64,000 nucleotides of DNA from NCBI RefSeq assembly GCF_000424465.1, contig NZ_KE384197.1:17394-81393 (forward strand). Reading direction: 5' to 3'. Under the pieces are notes generated by a model. It was not told the origin of the DNA, made no database searches, and was given only the letters and a program-made list of their open reading frames with translations. A program made the position numbers and the translations under genes. Shown here one piece after another: positions 26,930-35,945 of the stretch (the stretch's first letter is position 1; each line of letters begins with the position of its first letter). The DNA is from Butyrivibrio hungatei NK4A153. Lineage in GTDB: Bacteria; Bacillota; Clostridia; Lachnospirales; Lachnospiraceae.

Positions 26930-27340
26930 TCAACCTCCTTTCCCCGCAGATATAATCCCGCGTAATTTAATCACAATGCTGGGAACGAATAAGGGCGCTA
27001 TACCCGCCACCGGATTGATGAACGGTAAAACTATAGAAAGAATAACCCAGAGAAACTGGATCATCGTTCTATACCTATAGCTCACTCCCATAGTCTTCCT
27101 AGCTCTGTCTTCATCCTCAATAGATGCTACCTTTTGCACAGATACCGCCATCCAAAAGAAATTACCTACAGCGATCAGATAACCGCCTATTCCGCCTATG
27201 ATAACTTTTATGTCAAATGGCGCCCAATCGGGAACTACCATGTGCAAACAGAAAAATACAAGATACATTACAATAATGCCTACCGCTACCGATGCGGCAA
27301 TTATTCCTGTTTCTTTTTTTACAGCCTTCTGTAATTTCAT
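26930..27340 (-). CDS. atpI: ATP synthase subunit I-like membrane protein
   Basis: Start moved to 27340, where AGAGGA precedes ATG; six codons further upstream there is no ribosome site. 136 residues with four hydrophobic segments. Position directly before atpB and the size are those of AtpI, an assembly helper of the c-ring or putative ion channel. Sequence conservation in this family is low, so the call rests on position and topology. Confidence 0.75.
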   Translation of the reverse strand: MKLQKAVKKETGIIAASVAVGIIVMYLVFFCLHMVVPDWAPFDIKVIIGGIGGYLIAVGNFFWMAVSVQKVASIEDEDRARKTMGVSYRYRTMIQFLWVILSIVLPFINPVAGIAPLFVPSIVIKLRGIISAGKGG

Positions 27341-27367
27341 GCGCTGTCCTCTTTCCATCCGTAAATA

Positions 27368-27640
27368 TCAATGATGCCTGTTGAAAGACACTTCGTTGTT
27401 GTTTTTCTTCTTTTTTTCTTCTTTATTGATTACTTGCAGATACACCTTGTACGCAGTTGTAATAGAACCTCCAAGCCCCATGATAAAACCTGGTATATAG
27501 ACCCACTCCCCTATCGAAAGCTTAGAGCATAACAGATAGCAGCACCCCAGACACATCAAAAGAGGCATTATCAAAGAAAGCCCCAGCTGACCGACCATAG
27601 CAAATTGACCAAGTATTTCAGACATTCGCTTCATTTGCAT
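27368..27640 (-). CDS. Small two-helix membrane protein, AtpZ/AtpI-like, first gene of atp operon
   Basis: 90 residues with two membrane segments (FAMVGQLGLSLIMPLLMCLGCCYLL and WVYIPGFIMGLGGSITTAYKVYL) and a Lys/Asn-rich tail. The pattern GQLGLS...IPGFIMGLGGSITTAYK matches the AtpZ group found at the head of ATP synthase operons. The start is uncertain: AAAGGAG lies about 16 bases before the first of three closely spaced ATGs. Confidence 0.7.
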   Translation of the reverse strand: MQMKRMSEILGQFAMVGQLGLSLIMPLLMCLGCCYLLCSKLSIGEWVYIPGFIMGLGGSITTAYKVYLQVINKEEKKKKNNNEVSFNRHH

Positions 27641-27807
27641 CTGAATTCTGACTACACTCCTTTTCTTATAAAAGTCGAAACAAACCTAATTTATATGATA
27701 CTCTATTTACGTTCATTTCTCAACCAATCCCTGTCAATAAGCTACTTTTGCAAGGTTTATGCCAAAATTAGAAAAGCTACTGTTTTACGCATATAAGTGT
27801 CGCAACA

Positions 27808-27862
27808 TTTAAAAAATGCCGCCTAAAATACAGATAATATAATCTGTTTTTAAGCGACATTG
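27808..27862 (-). terminator. Terminator of aspS
   Basis: On the minus strand AATGTCGC...ACAGAT pairs with ATCTGT...GGCGGCATT over about 20 bp with few mismatches and is followed by TTTTTTAAA. It lies 31 bases after the aspS stop. The rest of 27641-27892 is AT-rich and includes the upstream region of the ATP synthase operon, where I could fix no promoter with confidence. Confidence 0.85.
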
Positions 27863-27892
27863 CCTTTAATTTTTCATAAAATATTGAATTCT

Positions 27893-29701
27893 TTACTGTT
27901 CTTCTTCGACAGCAGTTGTCTTGATGTGAAGCTCTTCAAGCTGCTTGTCTGTTACGTATCCGGGTGCTCCCATCATAACGTCCGCTGCATTCTTGTTCAT
28001 AGGGAAAGGAATGATTTCTCTGATAGAATCCTCTCCTGCAAGAAGCATTACCATACGGTCTACACCGGGTGCAATTCCTGCGTGCGGAGGTGCTCCGTAG
28101 CAGAATGCGTTGTACATGGCAGGGAACTTAGCCTTAACGTCTTCTTCGCCAAGTCTTACCATCTCAAATGCTTTTATCATAATCTCGGGATCGTGGTTAC
28201 GAACAGCTCCCGATGAAAGCTCTACGCCGTTACATACAAGATCGTACTGATCCGCCGTGATAGTAAGAGGATCGATCTCGCCTTTCTCAGCCTTAAGAAG
28301 TGTCTCAAGACCTCCGCTTGGCATAGAGAAAGGATTGTGGCAGAACTCAAGCTCTCCTGACTCTTCACCGATCTCGTACATAGGGAAATCTACAATCCAG
28401 CAGAATGTATACTGCTCTTTGTCCATGTGTCCGGGAACAGCGGCGCCAAATATCTTAACAACAACACCTGCTGTCTTCTGAGCTGCTCCAAGCTTGCCGC
28501 TCGAAAGAACAACAAGATCACCGGGCTTAATTCCGAGCGCCGAAATCACGTTATCCTTGATAGGTGCAACGAACTTAGCGATTCCGCCGACAAGTTCATT
28601 GTTTTCATCCATTCTGAACCAGTATGCCTTATTTCCTGACTGAACCTCAACATCTCCGATTGTCTTATCGATGAACTTTCTGCTCTCTTTGAAATCAGAA
28701 ATAACTACAGCCTTGATCCTTACATCTGTTGCAGAGCCATCTTCTGCCTTAGTTGCAAAAGGTCCGAATCCGCAATCTGCAAGAACTTCCGTAGCATCCT
28801 GAACAGTAAGGTCGATCCTGAGATCCGGCTTATCTGTTCCGTATTTCTCCATTGCCTCAAGATAAGGAATTCTCATGAACGGAGCTCCTGAAGCACGGTC
28901 ATAATTACCGTATTTAGCAAATATAGGAGGAAGTACATCCTCGATAACCGCAAATACATCTTCCTGTGAAGCAAATGCCATCTCCATGTCAAGCTGATAG
29001 AATTCTCCGGGACTTCTGTCTCCTCTTGCATCCTCATCACGGAAGCAAGGTGCGATCTGGAAATAGCGGTCAAATCCTGCTGTCATAAGGAGCTGTTTGA
29101 ACTGCTGAGGCGCCTGGGGAAGAGCATAGAACTTGCCCGGATGTTTTCTTGCGGGAACAAGGTAGTCTCTTGCACCCTCAGGTGAAGATGCGGTAAGTAT
29201 AGGTGTTGTGATCTCAAGGAAGCCGTGCTCTGTCATAGCGCTTCTGAGCGCTGCAACTACATTGCATCTTAAGATAATATTCTTTTTAACCTCGGGATTT
29301 CTAAGGTCGAGGTAACGATATTTAAGACGTGCAGTCTCGTCAGCCTCTCTTGAATGATTGATCTCAAAAGGAAGCTCGTTATAACGGCAGCGTCCCAAAA
29401 TCTCGATTGATTCGGGAACAACCTCGATATCTCCGGTTTCCTGCTTGGGATTCTTGGAACTTCTCTCCCTTACAACTCCCTTTACGGAAATTGTTGATTC
29501 CTTGTTGATTGCCTTGGCTGTCTTAACCATTTCCTCAGTCTCAAGGACAATCTGTGTTGTGCCGTAGAAGTCGCGAAGAACTACGAATCCAAGTCCGCTT
29601 CCGACTTCTCTCATATTCTCAAGCCATCCGACAAGAGTTACGCTCTCGCCGACATTATCGATACGAAGTTCACCGCAGTTATGTGTACGTGATTGCATCA
29701 T
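27893..29701 (-). CDS. aspS: Aspartyl-tRNA synthetase (bacterial type)
   Basis: 602 residues. N-terminal OB-fold anticodon domain (VTLVGWLENMREVGSGLGFVVLRDFYG), class II catalytic core with motif 2 in QIAPCFRDEDARGDR, the bacterial GAD insertion in the middle, and motif 3 GVDRMVMLLAGEDSIREIIPFP near the C-terminus. Charges tRNA-Asp in the cytoplasm. Own terminator at 27808; no T-box leader is seen upstream. Confidence 0.99.
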   Translation of the reverse strand: MMQSRTHNCGELRIDNVGESVTLVGWLENMREVGSGLGFVVLRDFYGTTQIVLETEEMVKTAKAINKESTISVKGVVRERSSKNPKQETGDIEVVPESIEILGRCRYNELPFEINHSREADETARLKYRYLDLRNPEVKKNIILRCNVVAALRSAMTEHGFLEITTPILTASSPEGARDYLVPARKHPGKFYALPQAPQQFKQLLMTAGFDRYFQIAPCFRDEDARGDRSPGEFYQLDMEMAFASQEDVFAVIEDVLPPIFAKYGNYDRASGAPFMRIPYLEAMEKYGTDKPDLRIDLTVQDATEVLADCGFGPFATKAEDGSATDVRIKAVVISDFKESRKFIDKTIGDVEVQSGNKAYWFRMDENNELVGGIAKFVAPIKDNVISALGIKPGDLVVLSSGKLGAAQKTAGVVVKIFGAAVPGHMDKEQYTFCWIVDFPMYEIGEESGELEFCHNPFSMPSGGLETLLKAEKGEIDPLTITADQYDLVCNGVELSSGAVRNHDPEIMIKAFEMVRLGEEDVKAKFPAMYNAFCYGAPPHAGIAPGVDRMVMLLAGEDSIREIIPFPMNKNAADVMMGAPGYVTDKQLEELHIKTTAVEEEQ

Positions 29702-29743
29702 TAGTGTTACTCCATTTCTGTATTATAAATCTGCATTAATAAA

Positions 29744-29783
29744 GTTGTGCGTGGCACGGATTTTATCCAATACCACGCACAAC
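29744..29783 (-). terminator. Terminator after the 221-residue exported protein gene
   Basis: GTTGTGCGTGG (29744-29754) with CCACGCACAAC (29773-29783), an 11-bp perfect stem; on the minus strand followed by TTTATTAAT. It is between this gene and aspS. Confidence 0.75.
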
Positions 29784-29828
29784 ATTTTAGACCAACATTG
29801 TAATAGTTGCAAGCAAAAACGAGAAACC

Positions 29829-30494
29829 TTATTTTACTCTGTTTCCGCCCCACTCAACAACAGTAAAGCCTTCTCTGTTGAATTCATCCAGATACTGAGG
29901 ATTAAGGCCCACATATCTATCCGAAGGATACCAAGCCATAAATACACGGATCAAAGTATCAGGTTTAGGCTCAATATCAAGCTTCGCCCCCTTAGTATAG
30001 GAACTTCCCTGGAAACTGATAACGTTGTACTTATTATCAACCATCTGAGGCAACCAGTATTCGATAAATTCCGATTTCTCAGCCTCATTAAGTCCGATCT
30101 CGGTAAGCTTATCTTCAAGAAAGGCTTCCGTATCTTCTCCCTTTACGCAAAAACCTGAGAAAAAGTTATAATTGCTATTGGGATCTCCTTCCCAATAGAG
30201 ATAGTCGTACTTTTCTCCTTCATAGGTGATCGTTCCGTCTCTGTCGGCTGTTACTTTCCAGCCGTTTTCTATGTTGAAGATAGGATCAAGCTCGGTGAGA
30301 TTGCCGTCATAATCCAGCGTTACAGAAACCTCTGTAGCGTCCTCCTCCGGATAAAGATAAATCACCGGTTTTCGGTCTATTCCAATTTCATCCGACGCAT
30401 CGGATCCGGGGCAGGCATCTTCTGTTTTCCCATATCCGAAAACAATAAGCAACATGCCCATAACAATAGTTACAATAAGACATTTTTTGCCCAT
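29829..30494 (-). CDS. Exported protein of unknown function
   Basis: 221 residues with a signal peptide (MGKKCLIVTIVMGMLLIVFG), so secreted or membrane-anchored. The conserved-looking segment KPVIYLYPEEDATEVSVTLDYDGNLTELDP is followed by GWKVTADRDGTITYEGEKYDYLYWEG, and it ends DEFNREGFTVVEWGGNRVK. I recognise this as a widespread uncharacterised Firmicute/Bacteroidota pattern and cannot assign an activity. Strong site GGAGGTGG before ATG. Downstream of another exported protein gene on the same strand (60 bases). Confidence 0.75.
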   Translation of the reverse strand: MGKKCLIVTIVMGMLLIVFGYGKTEDACPGSDASDEIGIDRKPVIYLYPEEDATEVSVTLDYDGNLTELDPIFNIENGWKVTADRDGTITYEGEKYDYLYWEGDPNSNYNFFSGFCVKGEDTEAFLEDKLTEIGLNEAEKSEFIEYWLPQMVDNKYNVISFQGSSYTKGAKLDIEPKPDTLIRVFMAWYPSDRYVGLNPQYLDEFNREGFTVVEWGGNRVK

Positions 30495-30513
30495 AAGACC
30501 ACCTCCGATCTTC

Positions 30514-30537
30514 TATACATTAATTATATAATGTATA
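30514..30537. repeat. Short perfect inverted repeat between two exported-protein genes
   Basis: TATACATTA (30514-30522) pairs with TAATGTATA (30529-30537) around a six-base loop. No T-run follows. It could be an operator or a weak processing hairpin and contains a TATAAT-like word. Confidence 0.35.
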
Positions 30538-30554
30538 TCGGCAAAAAGATATAT

Positions 30555-31202
30555 TTACTTTACAACTTTTTCAATTGTCGTATTCTGTACTATACTATTG
30601 GGATTAAGCGCGAATGAATTAATGTCTCTGACTTTGTTATAACAAACAAGTTTGATGGTTATCATCTTGTTCTGTTTGAGAGTGCAAAACTGATACACCT
30701 CGGCATAAGGTGGCTCAGCAACTGTTTTTACACGAAGGTACTTACTTTTATTGCTCTTGACGATGTCGGTACTTATCTCACTTACCTTTACTCCCTGATT
30801 CTTCATTGAATTACGGATCTGGTCTTCGAGATTTCCAAAAAATTTTTTGATTGCTTCATCAGGCATGTTGTATAGATCCTTGCCCTTAGTATCAAAATTC
30901 TCGACGGTTACCGACATTTCGCCTTCATTTGCAGAAATCCAAAGGTCATATCCACTTCCGGCCATAAGTCTTGAAACTTCAGAAGCATTCGTAAGGCGTC
31001 CGGTTCCATCGGAATAGATAGTCTTGCCACCCATAAAACATGTTCCGTATTCGGGAAGCACCATATTTACCGCAGTATTTCCATCTTCTACGCGAACCTT
31101 ATTTTCTGCCGCATAAACATCTGTCTTACATATTCCCATAAAAAAGACAAACATTAAAATTGCAGTAACCACACGTTTCTTACCTATTAAATCCTTTTTC
31201 AT
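30555..31202 (-). CDS. Exported protein of unknown function
   Basis: Start placed at 31202 because the product then begins with a clean Sec signal peptide (MKKDLIGKKRVVTAILMFVFF, ending VYA-AEN) and GGGGG precedes the ATG; the frame upstream is open but has no such features. 215 residues. The mature part looks like a single alpha/beta domain with a segment (EDQIRNSMKNQGVKVSEISTDIVKSNKSKYLRVKTV) seen in small secreted proteins that contribute to cell-surface stress or membrane functions, but no family is recognised. Ends ALNPNSIVQNTTIEKVVK. Confidence 0.7.
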   Translation of the reverse strand: MKKDLIGKKRVVTAILMFVFFMGICKTDVYAAENKVRVEDGNTAVNMVLPEYGTCFMGGKTIYSDGTGRLTNASEVSRLMAGSGYDLWISANEGEMSVTVENFDTKGKDLYNMPDEAIKKFFGNLEDQIRNSMKNQGVKVSEISTDIVKSNKSKYLRVKTVAEPPYAEVYQFCTLKQNKMITIKLVCYNKVRDINSFALNPNSIVQNTTIEKVVK

Positions 31203-31343
31203 TTTACCCCCACAAAATCTACATATACGCCCCCACAACAGTAACTCTTCCTCTTCTTTTTTGACACTATTAAGATAACTCATTCTTGCAATCATGACAA
31301 CCCGATTTTTCCCAAAAATCTTTCTATACACAAGTCAACCAAT

Positions 31344-31371
31344 TTGTGTTAAAGTTAATTTGCGTTATAGT
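31344..31371 (+). promoter_or_regulatory. Candidate mgtE promoter
   Basis: TTGTGT (31344-31349) and TATAGT (31366-31371), 16 bases apart. Predicted start near 31378, giving a leader of about 180 bases. Confidence 0.4.
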
Positions 31372-31464
31372 TCACAGTCATTCAGACTGCAATTTTTTAA
31401 CAATTATGCTCATTATCTTGAGCGTTTCGATTCACGTAAGTGGATAATCCCCGAAGGAAAGGTG

Positions 31465-31538
31465 GTGGTTTTTATGAAGTCAGATTCACATCGATGCGGC
31501 AGTGATCCTGCTCCTGGTCGAAGTACCATAAAAACCAC
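31465..31538 (+). promoter_or_regulatory. Structured mgtE leader (12-bp closing stem)
   Basis: GTGGTTTTTATG (31465-31476) and CATAAAAACCAC (31527-31538) form a perfect 12-bp stem enclosing two smaller hairpins (GCAG/CTGC near 31500-31511 and TGGT/ACCA near 31515-31528, the latter competing with the closing stem). The 5' arm contains the start codon of the upstream ORF and the 3' arm ends 9 bases before the mgtE AAAGGAG. It does not match the M-box (ykoK) Mg2+ riboswitch consensus. Confidence 0.55.
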
Positions 31539-31590
31539 ATACGCAAAAGGAGATTATCATGGAATTACAAGAAGAGAAAACAATCGTTGA
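31474..31590 (+). CDS. Putative mgtE leader peptide (upstream ORF overlapping mgtE)
   Basis: 38 codons, ATG preceded by GGAAAGGTGG, with the stop 31 bases inside mgtE in another frame. The peptide contains an acidic/proline run, GSDPAPG, in its middle. Mg2+-sensing leader peptides in Enterobacteria (MgtL) also contain Asp/Pro runs that destabilise ribosomes when Mg2+ is low. A comparable role is only an inference from position, overlap and composition. Confidence 0.35.
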   Translation: MKSDSHRCGSDPAPGRSTIKTTYAKGDYHGITRRENNR

Positions 31591-32914
31591 GATTCTAAAA
31601 GAGCTTCTTGAAGCAAGGCAGTACACCATGCTCCGCCAGACCATCTCAGAAATGAACACAGTTGATATAGCTGCCGCAATGGGTGAGATGGAGGATGAGG
31701 ATTCACTTAAAATGTTCAGAATCCTCCCCAAGGATATGGCTGCGGATGTATTTGCCGACTTGGAACTGGATGATCAGCAGTATATCATTCGTTCACTGTC
31801 AGACCGAGAAGCTTCCAACATTATTGACAACTTAATGGCGGATGATGCCACCGACCTTTTGGAAGAGATGCCCGCCAGTGTAGTAAAGCGTATTCTGGCC
31901 AATGCGAGCCCCGAGACAAGAGCTGATATCAATCACCTGCTCAGATATCCCGAAGACTCAGCCGGAAGTATTATGACCGTGGAGTATGTAGACCTCCGTG
32001 AAGATATGACGGTCAACGACGCTATCGAAAGAATCAGGAAAAAAGGCGTAGATTCCGAAACTATCAACATCTGTTATGTTGTATCGAGACAGAAAATACT
32101 TGTCGGAACCGTTGCGCTCAGATACCTTCTTATAACAAAGCCCGATGAGATCATCGGCGACATAATGAACACCAATGTCATCAGTATCAACACAATGACC
32201 GACCAGGAAGAAGCAGCAAGAATCTTCCAGAAGTACGGCTTCACGGCAATGCCCGTTGTAGACAACGAGTCACGTATGGTCGGTATCATCACCATCGATG
32301 ACGTTGTGGACATCATGGAAGAAGAGGCTACCGAGGATATCGAGAAGATGGCTGCTATCGTGCCGTCCGATAAGCCTTATCCCAAGGTAGGCATATTGGA
32401 AACCTACAGAAACAGAATTCCATGGCTGTTGTTCCTTATGGTCAGCGCCACATTTACAGGCGGAATCATAGCACACTATGAAGCAGCTTTGACAGCATTT
32501 GCACTGACCGCATACATCCCGATGCTTATGGATACAGGCGGAAATGCAGGTTCACAGGCAAGCGTTTCAATTATCCGCGGATTGTCACTGAAAGAAATTG
32601 AGTTCAAAGACTTATTTAAGATAGTATGGAAAGAAATAAGAGTTGCGGTTCTTTGCGGTTTTACCCTTGCCGTTGCTAACTTTATAAGACTTCTTGTCTT
32701 TGCTCACGGCGTTCCGATCGCAACATCACTTGTTGTCTGCCTGACACTTTTTGTTGTTGTGCTCATTGCAAAACTCGTAGGTTGTTTCCTTCCCATGCTT
32801 GCATCACGCTTCGGCTTTGACCCGGCAGTTATGGCAAGTCCGTTCATTACCACAATAGTTGATGCATTGTCACTGCTTGTTTTCTTGAACATTGCAACCG
32901 CATTATTGGCATAG
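31559..32914 (+). CDS. mgtE: Magnesium transporter MgtE
   Basis: 451 residues. N-terminal MgtE superhelical domain (to about 130), two CBS domains (about 135-255, ending IDDVVDIMEEEATEDI) that sense cytoplasmic Mg2+ and gate the channel, then five membrane helices with MDTGGNAGSQASVSIIRGL and the pore Asp region FITTIVDALSLLVFLNIA at the C-terminus. ATG follows AAAGGAG. The preceding leader suggests Mg2+-dependent control. Confidence 0.97.
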   Translation: MELQEEKTIVEILKELLEARQYTMLRQTISEMNTVDIAAAMGEMEDEDSLKMFRILPKDMAADVFADLELDDQQYIIRSLSDREASNIIDNLMADDATDLLEEMPASVVKRILANASPETRADINHLLRYPEDSAGSIMTVEYVDLREDMTVNDAIERIRKKGVDSETINICYVVSRQKILVGTVALRYLLITKPDEIIGDIMNTNVISINTMTDQEEAARIFQKYGFTAMPVVDNESRMVGIITIDDVVDIMEEEATEDIEKMAAIVPSDKPYPKVGILETYRNRIPWLLFLMVSATFTGGIIAHYEAALTAFALTAYIPMLMDTGGNAGSQASVSIIRGLSLKEIEFKDLFKIVWKEIRVAVLCGFTLAVANFIRLLVFAHGVPIATSLVVCLTLFVVVLIAKLVGCFLPMLASRFGFDPAVMASPFITTIVDALSLLVFLNIATALLA

Positions 32915-32952
32915 TAATATGACATCACAGTAAACATCGCCCCGGAGGAGAT

Positions 32953-33459
32953 ATGGGTAAGAAATCAGTAAAAGAGAATAAGAACATCTATTTCACATCA
33001 CGTGAAGAGGCCGGCCTGACCAGAGCTCAGGCAAGCGAACTTATCGGAACAATAAGTGACAGCCGCCTTGAAAAAATAGAAACAGATAAGACATCCGTTC
33101 AGCCGGAAGACGTTGCAGATATGGCTGTCGCTTATAAGAAGCCTGAGTTATGCAACTACTACTGCACTCACGAGTGCCGGATCGGAAAAGGCAATGTTCC
33201 CGAGGTTAAGATTTCATCATTATCGGAGATTGTACTTGGAATGTTATCCGCACTTAATTCTCTGGACAACCAGAAAGCTCGTTTAATAGACATAACGGCA
33301 GATGGGCGCATAACAGATGACGAACTCAAAGATTTCGCCGAAATACAGCGTCAGCTGGACAATATAGATATGACTGTTGAAGCCCTTAGGTTATGGGTAA
33401 AAAATACAATTGCAGAAGGCAAGATAGATGAAAAGAAATTAAAAGACCTGAAAGCTTAA
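32953..33459 (+). CDS. XRE-type helix-turn-helix protein with Cys cluster
   Basis: 168 residues; GGAGGAGAT before ATG. Residues about 15-60 resemble an XRE HTH (AGLTRAQASELIGTISDSRLEKIETDKTSVQPEDVADMA). It is followed by LCNYYCTHECRIG, a CX3CX3C cluster that could hold metal, then a helical C-terminal region (LSEIVLGMLSALNSLDNQKARLIDITADGRITDDELKDF). Follows mgtE by 38 bases and may be co-transcribed. Function unknown. Confidence 0.75.
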   Translation: MGKKSVKENKNIYFTSREEAGLTRAQASELIGTISDSRLEKIETDKTSVQPEDVADMAVAYKKPELCNYYCTHECRIGKGNVPEVKISSLSEIVLGMLSALNSLDNQKARLIDITADGRITDDELKDFAEIQRQLDNIDMTVEALRLWVKNTIAEGKIDEKKLKDLKA

Positions 33460-33479
33460 TTGCTTTCAGATCTTTTTTA
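33448..33479 (+). terminator. Terminator after the HTH protein gene
   Basis: CTGAAAGC/GCTTTCAG stem followed by ATCTTTTTT. It overlaps the last codons of the gene. Confidence 0.8.
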
Positions 33480-33484
33480 TTAAT

Positions 33485-33518
33485 ATAAAAAGGACGACTC
33501 GATTATCTCGAGCCGTCC
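33485..33518 (-). terminator. Terminator of pflB
   Basis: On the minus strand GGACGGCTCGA pairs with TCGAGTCGTCC (one G-T), followed by TTTTTATATT. It is 38 bases after the pflB stop. Confidence 0.9.
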
Positions 33519-33555
33519 CTATTTATTTACATGTTATATTACGTACGATCTAAGA

Positions 33556-35820
33556 TCAAAGTGCCTCGTGGCATGTACGTGCGATAACGTCGAGCTGCTG
33601 CTCCTTAGTAAGGTTGATGAACTTAACAGCATATCCTGATACACGGATAGTGAAGTTAGCATACTCAGGCTTCTCAGGATGCTCCATAGCATCGATGAGC
33701 TTCTCCTTACCAAATACGTTAACGTTAAGGTGGTGTGCACCCTGGTCAAAGTATCCGTCAAGAACGCTAACAAGCTTGTTTGATCTCTCCTCATCGTCGT
33801 GACCAAGAGCGTTAGGATTCATTGTCTGTGTGTTAGAAATTCCGTCAAGAGCGTACTCGTAAGGAATCTTAGCAACAGAGTTAAGTGAAGCAAGAAGTCC
33901 TGTCTTCTCAGCACCGTATGAAGGTGATGCTCCAGGTGCGAATGAAGCGAATGCAGGTCTTCCGTCAGGTGTAGCACCTGTAGCCTTACCATAAACAACG
34001 TTAGATGTGATTGTAAGGATAGATGTTGTAGGCTCAGAATCACGATATGTGTGGTGCTTCTCGATCTTCTTCATGAATGTCTTAAGGAGCCATACAGCGA
34101 TCTCGTCTGCTCTCTCATCATCGTTACCGTATCTGGGGAAGTCTCCCTCTACCTTGTAATCAACAACAAGACCTGACTCATCACGAACAGTTGTAACCTT
34201 AGCATACTTGATAGCTGAAAGTGAATCTACAACGTGTGAGAATCCGGCGATACCTGTAGCGAATGTACGTCTTACATCTGTATCGATAAGAGCCATCTCA
34301 GCTGCTTCGTAGTAGTACTTATCATGCATGTACTGGATAAGGTTGAGGATGTTTACATAGAGTCCTGCAAGCCAATCCATCATGATGTCATATTTGTGCA
34401 TAACTTCATCATAATCAAGTACGTCAGCTGTGATAGGAGCCATCTCAGGACCTACCTGCATGTGCTTGCCGTCCTTTGTAAGGAACTTCTCATCCTTACC
34501 ACCGTTGATAGCGTAAAGAAGGCACTTAGCAAGGTTAGCTCTTGCTCCGAAGAACTGCATCTCTTTACCTGTCTGTGTAGCAGATACGCAGCAGCAGATG
34601 CTGTAGTCATCGCCCCAGATAGGACGCATAACATCATCGTTCTCGTACTGGATTGAAGATGTTGTAACTGAAATCTTTGCAGCATACTTCTTGAATGTCT
34701 CAGGGAGCTTAGATGTGTAGAGCACTGTAAGGTTAGGCTCAGGTGAAGGTCCCATGTTCTCAAGAGTATGAAGGAAACGGAAGTCGTTCTTTGTAACCAT
34801 GTGACGACCGTCCATTCCAAGTCCACCAACCTCAAGTGTAGCCCATACAGGATCACCTGAGAAGAGGTTGTTGTATGAAGGAATACGAGCGAACTTAACC
34901 ATTCTGAACTTCATTGTCATGTGGTCGATAAGTTCCTGTGCCTCTTTCTCTGTAAGAGTTCCCTCTTTAATATCTCTTTCAATATAAATATCAAGGAATG
35001 TTGAAACACGTCCAACTGACATTGCAGCACCGTTCTGAGTCTTGATAGCTGCAAGGTATCCGAAGTAAAGCCACTGAACAGCTTCCTTAGCGTTCTTAGC
35101 GGGAGCAGAAATATCAAATCCGTAAACGGCTGCCATTTCCTTCATTCCCTTAAGAGCTCTAACCTGCTCAGAGATTTCTTCTCTCTGACGGATGATGTGG
35201 TCGAGCATTGTTCCGTCACCACAGTTGTTGTAATCATCCATCTTCTTCTTGATGAGGTAGTCAATACCGTAAAGAGCTACTCTTCTGTAGTCGCCTACGA
35301 TACGTCCACGGCCGTATGTATCAGGAAGACCTGTTACGATGTGGCTGTGTCTTGCTGCTCTCATCTCAGGTGTGTAAGCATCAAATACTGCCTGGTTGTG
35401 AGTCTTGTGATACTCTGTGAAGATCTTGTGGAACTTCTCATTTACCTTGTATCCGTATGTCTCAGCAGCTTCTTCAGCCATCTTGATTCCGCCGAAAGGC
35501 ATGAATGCTCTCTTAAGAGGCTTGTCTGTCTGAAGACCAACAACCTGCTCAAGGTCCTTCATAGACTCATCGATATATCCGGGGCCATATGCTGTAAGAC
35601 TAGAAACAACCTCTGTCTCACACTCAAGAACGCCGCCCTTTTCACGTTCCTGTTTCTGGAGCTCCTGAAGCTTGCCCCAAAGCTTATCTGTAGCTTCTGT
35701 AGGGTCAGCCAAAAAGCTCTCATCTCCATCATAAGGTGTGTAGTTGTTCTGGATGAAATCTCTTACGTTAACGTCATCCAACCAATGGGTTCCCTTAAAC
35801 CCGCGCCATGCTTCGTTCAT
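33556..35820 (-). CDS. pflB: Formate C-acetyltransferase (pyruvate formate-lyase)
   Basis: 754 residues. Converts pyruvate and CoA to formate and acetyl-CoA. The active-site cysteines are in [15 protein letters not shown] near residue 410, and the glycyl radical residue is Gly729 in RVSGYAV, 26 residues from the end. The activating enzyme is encoded upstream. It has its own promoter with an FNR box at -41.5, so expression should follow anaerobiosis or redox state. Confidence 0.99.
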   Translation of the reverse strand: MNEAWRGFKGTHWLDDVNVRDFIQNNYTPYDGDESFLADPTEATDKLWGKLQELQKQEREKGGVLECETEVVSSLTAYGPGYIDESMKDLEQVVGLQTDKPLKRAFMPFGGIKMAEEAAETYGYKVNEKFHKIFTEYHKTHNQAVFDAYTPEMRAARHSHIVTGLPDTYGRGRIVGDYRRVALYGIDYLIKKKMDDYNNCGDGTMLDHIIRQREEISEQVRALKGMKEMAAVYGFDISAPAKNAKEAVQWLYFGYLAAIKTQNGAAMSVGRVSTFLDIYIERDIKEGTLTEKEAQELIDHMTMKFRMVKFARIPSYNNLFSGDPVWATLEVGGLGMDGRHMVTKNDFRFLHTLENMGPSPEPNLTVLYTSKLPETFKKYAAKISVTTSSIQYENDDVMRPIWGDDYSICCCVSATQTGKEMQFFGARANLAKCLLYAINGGKDEKFLTKDGKHMQVGPEMAPITADVLDYDEVMHKYDIMMDWLAGLYVNILNLIQYMHDKYYYEAAEMALIDTDVRRTFATGIAGFSHVVDSLSAIKYAKVTTVRDESGLVVDYKVEGDFPRYGNDDERADEIAVWLLKTFMKKIEKHHTYRDSEPTTSILTITSNVVYGKATGATPDGRPAFASFAPGASPSYGAEKTGLLASLNSVAKIPYEYALDGISNTQTMNPNALGHDDEERSNKLVSVLDGYFDQGAHHLNVNVFGKEKLIDAMEHPEKPEYANFTIRVSGYAVKFINLTKEQQLDVIARTCHEAL

Positions 35821-35868
35821 TTTACGTACTCCTCGTTAAAATATTATCATATGTATTGTTCGAGTTTG

Positions 35869-35874
35869 ATGATA
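35869..35874 (-). promoter_or_regulatory. -10 element of pflB
   Basis: TATCAT on the minus strand, predicting a start at about 35862. The centre of the FNR box (35903.5) is then at -41.5, the class II FNR position. Confidence 0.55.
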
Positions 35875-35896
35875 TCACCTGTTACATGTCCAAACA

Positions 35897-35910
35897 TTGA
35901 TTGTAATCAA
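35897..35910 (-). promoter_or_regulatory. FNR box upstream of pflB
   Basis: TTGATTGTAATCAA on the plus strand, an exact match to the FNR consensus TTGAT-N4-ATCAA, 77 bases before the pflB ATG. The FNR-like protein encoded at 36753 is the obvious ligand. Confidence 0.8.
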
Positions 35911-35945
35911 ATTTCACATTTTTATTAAAATTAATATTAAAATAA

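Noticed and set aside
29702..29743. T-box leader upstream of aspS
   Set aside because: Only 42 bases separate the neighbouring terminator hairpin from the start; no T-box sequence is seen.
31378..31558. M-box (ykoK) Mg2+ riboswitch before mgtE
   Set aside because: The characteristic conserved M-box blocks are not present; the leader is reported as an unassigned structure instead.
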